Shown: piece by piece, positions 1-5,476 of the stretch
Layout of the letters: each line of letters begins with the position of its first letter
Position numbering within the stretch: position 1 is the stretch's first letter
NCBI GenBank assembly: GCA_945637645.1
Contig: CALZDK010000075.1
Coordinates: forward strand, 1-8,841
Reading direction: 5' to 3'
DNA from: an uncultured Prevotella sp.
Lineage (GTDB): Bacteria > Bacteroidota > Bacteroidia > Bacteroidales > Bacteroidaceae
DNA length: 8,841 nucleotides
Program-made: the position numbers and the translations under genes
Notes under the pieces: model-generated
Told to the model about the DNA's origin: nothing
Databases searched by the model: none
Seen by the model: the letters and a program-made list of their open reading frames with translations, nothing else

Positions 1-144
1 TTTCTCAATAGCTGTGGCGGCATTTATTCCCTCTGGAATGTTGTTCTTGAAATCCCACAAAGCGGTAACGTCGCCTTGAGCCTTGGCGGCAATGGTGAGT
101 ACAAGCATGAGGCATAATGCCCCAATAGTTCTTAGTCTGTTCAT
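1..144 (-). CDS. N-terminal fragment of a secreted protein, possibly a pectin-active enzyme
   Basis: The first 48 codons of a gene read leftwards from an ATG at 144; the rest lies beyond the left edge. Residues 1-23 form a type I signal peptide: basic start (MNRLR), hydrophobic core (about residues 7-20) and likely cleavage around AKA-QG (residues 20-24). There is no lipobox cysteine, so a soluble secreted or periplasmic protein is expected. The mature end starts with a WDFKNNIPEGI stretch (residues 30-40). From memory, similar WDF...NP.GI starts occur on Bacteroidota pectinesterases and pectate lyases that carry an N-terminal beta-sandwich module. That is a family impression and not proof. 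The gene lies 31 bp downstream of the GH28-GH105 gene on the same strand, with no promoter-like box between, so co-transcription and a role in pectin breakdown are inferred. The catalytic part is not visible and the true function is open. Confidence 0.6.
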   Translation of the reverse strand, partial: MNRLRTIGALCLMLVLTIAAKAQGDVTALWDFKNNIPEGINAATAIEK

Positions 145-175
145 TTTGTTAGGTAATAAATTCAAGAATTTGGTT

Positions 176-2737
176 CTATTTCAATGACTCGTATTCGAGT
201 GAAGCCCAGATGAACGGACCAACGCCTTTTGCATCGTTGTCTCTTACCGGCTCGCTAAGATAGTATGCGTAAGATCCGTCGCGGCGCTTGTTCTCCTTCA
301 CGTTTGGAGCAGCCTTCTTAACAGCTTCGCTCATACCCGGACCAAGGCCTGCCACTGCACAGCAGTTTGTCAGCGAGATGGTCTTGTCGGCATTCACGCG
401 AATGAAGTTATTAATGATTCCCTCATAAGCCTTTTTGCCAGCCTTAAGATATTTCTCTCCAAGATAGCCCTTGTTGTAAGCCTTCAGCAGAACGTAAGCG
501 AACATTGAGGAACATGTAGATTCAAGGTAGTTGCCCTCACGTTCAGGAGAGTCCATCACCTGATACCACACACCGGTCTTCTTGTCCTGCCACTTTATCA
601 CTGCGTCGAGGTCTTTCTTAAGCAGTTCTATCACCTCGCCCCTGCGGCTGTAGTCTTCTGGCATTGCGTCGAGCAACTCAATGAGTGCCATTGTGTACCA
701 ACCCTGGGCTCGTCCCCAGCAGTGCTGCGACAGACCTGTCTCCTTGTCTGCCCAGAACATCTCGTGAGTCTCGTCCCATGCGTGGCGGTTGAGTCCTGTC
801 TTTGGGTCGAGAGTGCGCTCGTAAGTCTTGCTTATCTGGTCAACGGCATCGTCGTAGATTTTCTCAGCCTTCTTGGGCTTCAGCAACATGTTGGCGGTAA
901 GGGCACGGTAGGGCAGTCCCATGAAAATTCCGTCGAGCCACACTTGATAGGCATAAATTGCCTTGTGCCAATATACACCTTCCTTTGTGCGTGGCTGCTT
1001 GTCGAGCTGCTTCATGAGTGTCTTCATGGCAGTGAGGTTCTTTGCCTCTGGATAAAGACCATACATACGGGCCACAAAGTGTCCCGTACGTATTTGGTCG
1101 AGGTTATAGTCCTCTATTTTGTATGTCTTTATTGCTCCTTTGGCGTCTATCATCGTGTCGGTATAGAGCTGACAGTATTTCCTTATGTCGTCGCCACCAT
1201 ATTTTAAATAGGTGTCGAGCATTGCCTCAAGCTCTATTCCCATCACGTAGCTCCAGCGTGGCTTCTTGGCGAAGTCGAGGAGGTAGGGCTGTGGCACACG
1301 TTTCATTTCCGAAAAGGTGAGCCACTGGCTGTAGTTGTCGAAAGGTTTTTTCTGAAGGCACAGTGAACCATTGATGAAGAGGTTGTCGAAGTTCACGTTT
1401 CGTGTCTTGCCCGTAATCTTGTTGCCTTGCTTCACTCCGTTGAAGTGGCAGTTCTTCACATTGATGTCATAAACGTTTGTCACTGAGTCGAGAGCCACAA
1501 TCAGAACACCATATTTACTCTTCTGACAAGTGATGTTCTCAATGTTCACATTGCGTACCGTCGGTGCAAATCCGCGGCAACAAATCTCCCTTGGCTCGTA
1601 GTCGAGATTGATCTTCAGCACTGACTCACCGCACTGGCCTACTTCAATGTTTCGTGCGTAGATGTTCTCAATAATACCGCCACGGCAGGTGTTTGTCTTT
1701 ATTCTCACCACGCGGTCGAGGTCTGGCGAGTCCATCTTGCAGTTTTCGGCGAAGAGGTTGCGGCAGCCACCGGTTATCTCACTTCCGATAACCACACCGC
1801 CATGACCGTTCTTCATCATACAGTTGCGGATGATGATGTTCTCGCTTGGCTTGTTCCAGAGGCGTCCGTCGTTGTTTCGTCCGCTCTTCACCGCAATGCA
1901 GTCGTCGCCGGTGTTGAAGAAGCAGTTCTCTATCAGCACTCCGTCGCACGACTCAGGGTCGCAACCGTCGCCGTTAGGTCCGTCGTTGGTAATTTGCACG
2001 CCGCGCACTGTTAAGTTCTTGCAGAGCAATGGGTGGATAACCCAGAACGGAGAGCGGAGCAGTGTCACGTTCTCAATCAGGATGTTCTCGCATGAATAGA
2101 GGTTTATGAGCTGTGGGCGCAGACCGTCCTTTGCAGTGAACCTGCGCTCCTTCATGTCAACGCCGTCCTCGGCATATTTCAGCAGTCGCGCACGCGCCCC
2201 CTGGTTCTGTCCCACTTCGCCTTTTTTCCATCCGTAGGTGTCCTTTCCGCACCATTTCCACCATGTGGCATTCTCACCGCCACCGTCGATGGTACCCTCG
2301 CCAGTGATGGCGATGTCTGTCTGCTTGTAGGCATAGACACATGGTTGCAGGTTGTAGCAGTCGAGACCTTCCCAACGTGTTGGTACAATAGGGTAGAGCT
2401 CTGGCTGGAACGCGAAGAGCAGCACTCCGCCTTTCTCCACGTGGAGGTTCACCTTGCTGAGCAGTGTGATTGCGCCTGTGTTGAAAGTTCCCTCCGGAAC
2501 AATCACTCGTCCACCTCCTGCCTTTGAGCAAGCGGCAATGGCTTTGTTAATCGCCTTTTGGTTCACTGCTGCCGTGGCATTAGGGCTTGCGCCGAACGCC
2601 GTGATGGAGTAGTCCTTGTCCTTGAACTCAGGTTGTTTGATACTTTGTTCGATTTGTTTGTACTCTGTTTCCCAGGCGTCAGCAAGAGCCACCATTGGGA
2701 ACATTAATAACGCTAAGAATAATTTGATGTGCTTCAT
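176..2737 (-). CDS. Secreted two-domain pectinase: GH28 polygalacturonase-type plus GH105 unsaturated galacturonyl hydrolase
   Basis: An 853-residue bifunctional enzyme. Residues 1-21 are a signal peptide (core LFLALLMFPMVALA, no lipobox), placing it in the periplasm or outside. Residues about 40-465 are a GH28 right-handed beta-helix. The catalytic set is complete: NGD (D257, a variant of the usual NTD), GDD (D278, D279), GHGG (H312) and RIK (R345, K347). GH28 enzymes hydrolyse alpha-1,4-galacturonan or rhamnogalacturonan backbones by inversion. Residues about 472-853 are an (alpha/alpha)6 GH105 domain of the YteR type: NLDQI (D547), WLDGIFM (D602), HAWDE (H652) and WGRAQGW (674-680). GH105 removes the 4,5-unsaturated uronic acid that pectin lyases leave at the non-reducing end. 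Both active sites look intact, so one polypeptide could trim both saturated and lyase-made oligosaccharides. It is the first gene of a leftward operon. The ATG at 2737 follows an A-rich leader without Shine-Dalgarno, and the signal peptide supports this start. Exact substrates (homogalacturonan or RG-I) cannot be told from sequence. Confidence 0.93.
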   Translation of the reverse strand: MKHIKLFLALLMFPMVALADAWETEYKQIEQSIKQPEFKDKDYSITAFGASPNATAAVNQKAINKAIAACSKAGGGRVIVPEGTFNTGAITLLSKVNLHVEKGGVLLFAFQPELYPIVPTRWEGLDCYNLQPCVYAYKQTDIAITGEGTIDGGGENATWWKWCGKDTYGWKKGEVGQNQGARARLLKYAEDGVDMKERRFTAKDGLRPQLINLYSCENILIENVTLLRSPFWVIHPLLCKNLTVRGVQITNDGPNGDGCDPESCDGVLIENCFFNTGDDCIAVKSGRNNDGRLWNKPSENIIIRNCMMKNGHGGVVIGSEITGGCRNLFAENCKMDSPDLDRVVRIKTNTCRGGIIENIYARNIEVGQCGESVLKINLDYEPREICCRGFAPTVRNVNIENITCQKSKYGVLIVALDSVTNVYDINVKNCHFNGVKQGNKITGKTRNVNFDNLFINGSLCLQKKPFDNYSQWLTFSEMKRVPQPYLLDFAKKPRWSYVMGIELEAMLDTYLKYGGDDIRKYCQLYTDTMIDAKGAIKTYKIEDYNLDQIRTGHFVARMYGLYPEAKNLTAMKTLMKQLDKQPRTKEGVYWHKAIYAYQVWLDGIFMGLPYRALTANMLLKPKKAEKIYDDAVDQISKTYERTLDPKTGLNRHAWDETHEMFWADKETGLSQHCWGRAQGWYTMALIELLDAMPEDYSRRGEVIELLKKDLDAVIKWQDKKTGVWYQVMDSPEREGNYLESTCSSMFAYVLLKAYNKGYLGEKYLKAGKKAYEGIINNFIRVNADKTISLTNCCAVAGLGPGMSEAVKKAAPNVKENKRRDGSYAYYLSEPVRDNDAKGVGPFIWASLEYESLK

Positions 2738-2778
2738 AAATTGTTTTTATTATTTGTTTTCAGTTTTGCTCACGGCGG

Positions 2779-2786
2779 CAAAGTTA
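2779..2786 (-). promoter_or_regulatory. -7 box of the pectin operon promoter
   Basis: Read on the minus strand the site is TAACTTTG, an exact match to the Bacteroidota -7 consensus TAnnTTTG, followed by C. It would start transcription at roughly 2770-2774, giving a leader of about 35 bases to the ATG at 2737. The expected -33 position (about 2807-2810) reads GCGG on the minus strand and not TTTG. A TTTG at 2802-2799 is too close, with a 12-base spacer. A consensus -7 with a missing -33 fits a promoter that needs an activator, which is usual for polysaccharide-use operons; this last point is inference. Confidence 0.6.
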
Positions 2787-2812
2787 CAAAAAAAAAGTCA
2801 AACTTTCCGCTC

Positions 2813-2829
2813 TTTAACTCCTTTTAACT
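2813..2829 (-). repeat. Two TTTAACT direct repeats in helical phase, candidate activator site
   Basis: The heptamer TTTAACT (AGTTAAA on the transcribed strand) occurs at 2813-2819 and again at 2823-2829. The start-to-start distance is exactly 10 bp, one turn of the helix. The pair lies about 40-57 bp upstream of the predicted start of the pectin operon, which is where activators of Bacteroidota polysaccharide loci would be expected. AT-rich DNA produces such repeats by chance, so this is only a candidate site. No regulator gene is present in the window. Confidence 0.35.
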
Positions 2830-2966
2830 ACATCAAATTCCAAACACCCCTTATGCCTCCACCTTGACTTCACTCCAAAGTCGGTGCGTGATCCAATTTT
2901 TTTTGCCATCTCGGTATGGTTACACCTACATTGGTCTATGTTTTCATTGACTAATAAAACAAAAAA

Positions 2967-2983
2967 TCATTATAAAATAATGA
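2967..2983. repeat. 17-bp perfect inverted repeat, possible operator
   Basis: TCATTAT-AAA-ATAATGA: two perfect 7-bp arms around a 3-base centre. It lies 25 bases upstream of the -33 element of the carboxyltransferase promoter, outside any gene. Its size and symmetry would suit a homodimeric DNA-binding protein. It is too AT-rich and lacks a following T-run in either useful direction, so a terminator is unlikely. Chance occurrence in AT-rich intergenic DNA is possible. Confidence 0.35.
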
Positions 2984-3008
2984 ATAGTTGAAAAAAGTTG
3001 CAAAACAA

Positions 3009-3040
3009 TTTGGAGCGAATTAAAAAAAACATTACTTTTG
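3009..3040 (+). promoter_or_regulatory. Promoter of the carboxyltransferase gene (-33 and -7)
   Basis: TTTG at 3009-3012 and TACTTTTG at 3033-3040 match the Bacteroidota -33 (TTTG) and -7 (TAnnTTTG) elements, separated by 20 bases, within the normal spacing. Transcription should start at about 3045-3049, leaving a leader of about 35 bases before the ATG at 3082. The position also decides the gene start: any start codon upstream of about 3045, such as the in-frame TTG at 2998, would lie ahead of the transcript. Confidence 0.75.
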
Positions 3041-3081
3041 CACACGGTAACTATACATTAACTCTTTTAACGAAGAAAACT

Positions 3082-4845
3082 ATGAAAAAGAAAATCCAAT
3101 TCAGTCTTGTATATCGAGACATGTGGCAATCTTCCGGCAAGTTTCAGCCGCGAAAGGACCAGTTGGAACGAATAGCTCCAGTTATCATCGACATGGGTTG
3201 TTTCGCCCGTGTGGAGACCAACGGAGGCGCCTTTGAGCAGGTGAACCTCTTGGCAGGCGAAAATCCGAACGACGCTGTGAGGGCTTTCTGCAAGCCTTTC
3301 AACGAGGTGGGAATAAAGACCCACATGCTCGACCGTGGTCTCAATGCTCTTAGAATGTATCCTGTTCCCGACGATGTGCGTCAGCTGATGTATAAGGTGA
3401 AGCACGCACAGGGAGTGGACATTCCACGTATCTTCTGCGGACTTAACGATGTGCGCAACATCATACCAAGCATAAAATGGGCTGCCGAGGCAGGTATGAC
3501 ACCACAGGCAACGCTCTGCATCACCACTTCTCCCATCCACACCGCCGAATACTACAGCGACATCGCCGACAAGCTTATTGCCGCTGGAGCTCCGGAAATC
3601 TGCCTTAAGGACATGGCGGGTATTGGTCAGCCGGCATTGCTTGGCAAGCTCACCAACATGATAAAGACAAAGCACCCCGATGTCATAATACAGTATCACG
3701 GACATTCTGGTCCAGGTCTCTCCATGGCTTCAATACTCGAGGTCTGCAACAACGGTGCCGACATCATCGACACAGCCATTGAACCGCTGAGCTGGGGTAA
3801 GGTGCACCCGGACATCATCTCCGTACAGAGCATGCTGAAAAACGAGGGATTCGACGTTCCGGAAATAAACATGGCTGCATACATGCAAGCCCGTTCGCTC
3901 ACTCAAGAGTTTATCGACGACTGGCTTGGCTATTTCATCAATCCTCAAAACAAGCACATGTCCTCGCTGCTTCTCGGCTGTGGACTCCCCGGTGGCATGA
4001 TGGGCTCAATGATGAGCGACCTCGGAGGCATCCACTCCGTGATAAACAAACTGCGTGTGGCTAAGGGCGCAAAGGAGCTGGACATTGACGAGATGCTTGT
4101 TAAGCTATTCGACGAGGTGGCATACGTTTGGCCTCGCGTGGGATATCCACCACTCGTAACCCCATTCTCACAATATGTAAAGAACATTGCCCTGATGAAC
4201 CTCCTCACAATAGAGCAGGGAAAGGGACGCTTCGTAATGATGGACGACTCCATGTGGGGAATGATTCTTGGCAAGAGTGGAAAGGTGCCTGGCGACATCG
4301 ACCCGGAGCTTGTGGCTCTCGCAGAGAAGCAGGGGCGAAAGTTCACCACCGACGACCCGCATACTCTCATTCCAAATGCGCTTGACGACTTCCGCAAGGA
4401 AATGGCAGACAATGGCTGGGAGGCAGGCAAGGACGACGAGGAGCTCTTTGAACTTGCAATGCATCCAGAGCAGTATCGAAACTATAAGAGCGGACAGGCA
4501 AAGAAGAATTTCCTTGCCGACCTGCAGAAGGCAAAGGACGCCAAACTTGGAAGCAAACTTACTCCGGAAGAGCTGGCAGCCTTCAAACACGCAAAGGCAG
4601 ACGCCATTACTGCACCAGTGGCAGGTATTGTTTATTTCGACTTCGCTGGCGAGGGTGTCAACAAGTGTCTCGAACCTTTCGTTGGCCAGCAGTACAAGGA
4701 AGGCGACACCTATTGTTACATTCAGGCAAGCTGGGGGGAGATAGTTCCTATACCTGCCGCCATCGGAGGAAAACTCGTAGATGTGGCTGTAAAGCAAGGT
4801 TCAAAGGTTCGCCGTGGTGACAACCTCGGTTGGATTGAGCGATGA
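3082..4845 (+). CDS. oadA: Oxaloacetate decarboxylase alpha / pyruvate carboxylase B-like carboxyltransferase with a lysine-less biotinyl domain
   Basis: A 587-residue cytoplasmic protein of the biotin-dependent carboxyltransferase family, about the usual length of OadA/PycB. Residues 1-290 form the HMGL-like TIM barrel. Metal and active-site residues are visible: YRDMWQS (D13, in place of the usual LRD.HQS), LKDMAG (K176, the lysine that is carbamylated in family members) and YHGHSG (H206, H208). Residues about 295-480 are the conserved carboxylase domain, including YVWPRVGYPPLVTPFSQ (348-364). A lysine-rich linker leads to a C-terminal biotinyl/lipoyl-like fold (about 507-587, APVAG at 511-515). 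In that fold the usual EAMKM hairpin reads QASWG (548-552), so the biotin lysine is replaced by W551. The enzyme would move a carboxyl group between oxaloacetate or pyruvate and biotin. Here it probably needs a separate carrier protein, or does something else. The ATG at 3082 is chosen because it follows the promoter. The gene overlaps the next one by 4 bp. Confidence 0.85.
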   Translation: MKKKIQFSLVYRDMWQSSGKFQPRKDQLERIAPVIIDMGCFARVETNGGAFEQVNLLAGENPNDAVRAFCKPFNEVGIKTHMLDRGLNALRMYPVPDDVRQLMYKVKHAQGVDIPRIFCGLNDVRNIIPSIKWAAEAGMTPQATLCITTSPIHTAEYYSDIADKLIAAGAPEICLKDMAGIGQPALLGKLTNMIKTKHPDVIIQYHGHSGPGLSMASILEVCNNGADIIDTAIEPLSWGKVHPDIISVQSMLKNEGFDVPEINMAAYMQARSLTQEFIDDWLGYFINPQNKHMSSLLLGCGLPGGMMGSMMSDLGGIHSVINKLRVAKGAKELDIDEMLVKLFDEVAYVWPRVGYPPLVTPFSQYVKNIALMNLLTIEQGKGRFVMMDDSMWGMILGKSGKVPGDIDPELVALAEKQGRKFTTDDPHTLIPNALDDFRKEMADNGWEAGKDDEELFELAMHPEQYRNYKSGQAKKNFLADLQKAKDAKLGSKLTPEELAAFKHAKADAITAPVAGIVYFDFAGEGVNKCLEPFVGQQYKEGDTYCYIQASWGEIVPIPAAIGGKLVDVAVKQGSKVRRGDNLGWIER

Positions 4846-5396
4846 AAGTTGAAAAAAAGATGAATGTATTAGAACTGATTGATAAGTATTATCCTGAGGA
4901 CAACGCACTTAAGCGACTTTTGTTAAAGCATAGTCGAGACGTTGCCCACAAGGCTCTTGAGATAGTGCGTCGGCATCCTGAATTGTGTGCCGACGCACAA
5001 TTCGTTCATGACGCGGCAATGCTTCACGACATCGGCATCTGCATGACAGACGCTCCAGGAATACATTGCCATGGCACCGACCCATATATTCTCCATGGCA
5101 TCGACGGAGGCAAGATGCTGCGAAGCGAAGGGCTTGCCGCCCTTGCCCGCGTCTGCGAGAGACACACAGGCACAGGCATTACCATAGACCAGATACGCTC
5201 CAGGAAACTCCCAATGCCCGAAGCTGACTATAGCCCAGAGACAATAGAGGAACAGATAGTCTGCTATGCTGACAAATTCTTCTCAAAGTCACATCCCGAC
5301 CGTGTACGCACCGTGGAACAGACAGCAAAGAGTCTTGAGAAGTTCGGTAAAGAGTCTGTCAGCCGTTTCAACAGATGGGCTGCTATGTTTGAGTAA
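4842..5396 (+). CDS. HD-domain (HDIG) metal-dependent phosphohydrolase, substrate unknown
   Basis: A 184-residue soluble protein with an HD domain over about residues 25-150. The metal-binding set is present: H30 (KHSRDVA), H62-D63 (AAMLHDIG), further histidines H75, H77 and H85, H108 (CERHTG) and D144 (CYADKFF). HD-domain proteins hydrolyse phosphate esters, often of nucleotides, but this subgroup is a stand-alone protein common in Bacteroidota whose substrate I do not know. The ATG at 4842 overlaps the upstream stop codon (ATGA), pointing to translational coupling. A second in-frame ATG at 4860 gives MNVLELIDKYYPEDN, which resembles the start of relatives as I recall them, so the true start may be there. 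No promoter is needed, and the gene should be expressed with the carboxyltransferase. No metabolic link between the two is obvious. Confidence 0.85.
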   Translation: MKVEKKMNVLELIDKYYPEDNALKRLLLKHSRDVAHKALEIVRRHPELCADAQFVHDAAMLHDIGICMTDAPGIHCHGTDPYILHGIDGGKMLRSEGLAALARVCERHTGTGITIDQIRSRKLPMPEADYSPETIEEQIVCYADKFFSKSHPDRVRTVEQTAKSLEKFGKESVSRFNRWAAMFE

Positions 5397-5463
5397 TCTT
5401 CGGCAGCACGTTAAAATTTGTGTTAAATAAGGATAAGCGTAATGTTTTTCCACATTTTTGCAG

Positions 5464-5471
5464 TAATTTTG
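5464..5471 (+). promoter_or_regulatory. -7-like box immediately before lptD
   Basis: TAATTTTG matches TAnnTTTG exactly and is followed by C, but no TTTG is seen about 20 bases upstream. A weaker relative, CATTTTTG, sits at 5453-5460. If used, transcription would begin within a few bases of the GTG at 5477, leaving almost no leader. Alternatively lptD is read from the upstream promoter at 3009-3040 across the 80-bp gap. AT-rich DNA makes chance matches likely. Confidence 0.35.
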
Positions 5472-5476
5472 CAGCC

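Larger units (their letters stand above)
2738..3081. other. Divergent intergenic regulatory region
   Basis: A 344-bp region between the leftward pectin operon and the rightward carboxyltransferase gene. I see no credible small gene in it. It contains, from left to right, the -7 box of the pectin operon, a nine-A run (2788-2796), two TTTAACT heptamers, an eight-T run (2897-2904), a 17-bp AT-rich inverted repeat (2967-2983) and the rightward promoter (3009-3040). Roughly 2840-2960 shows no motif I can name. The two promoters are about 220 bp apart, so they need not share one control site. Confidence 0.8.

Noticed and set aside
158..171. Small inverted repeat AAATTC-AA-GAATTT between the two leftward genes, considered as a terminator or processing site
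   Set aside because: Arms are only 6 bp, purely AT-rich apart from one pair, and no T-run follows on the transcribed strand; too weak to call.
722..1207. A 161-codon plus-strand frame opposite the GH105 domain
   Set aside because: The minus-strand reading carries intact GH105 catalytic motifs, so this frame is a shadow.
2616..2867. An 83-codon plus-strand frame running from the GH28-GH105 start into the intergenic region
   Set aside because: It begins opposite the signal-peptide end of the enzyme, crosses the predicted promoter and shows no domain or start signal.
3067..3705. A 212-codon open frame on the minus strand opposite the carboxyltransferase gene
   Set aside because: Antisense shadow of conserved barrel sequence; the translation has no coherent fold signature.
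4168..4797. A 209-codon minus-strand frame inside the carboxyltransferase gene
   Set aside because: Overlaps conserved coding sequence on the other strand and resembles no known protein.
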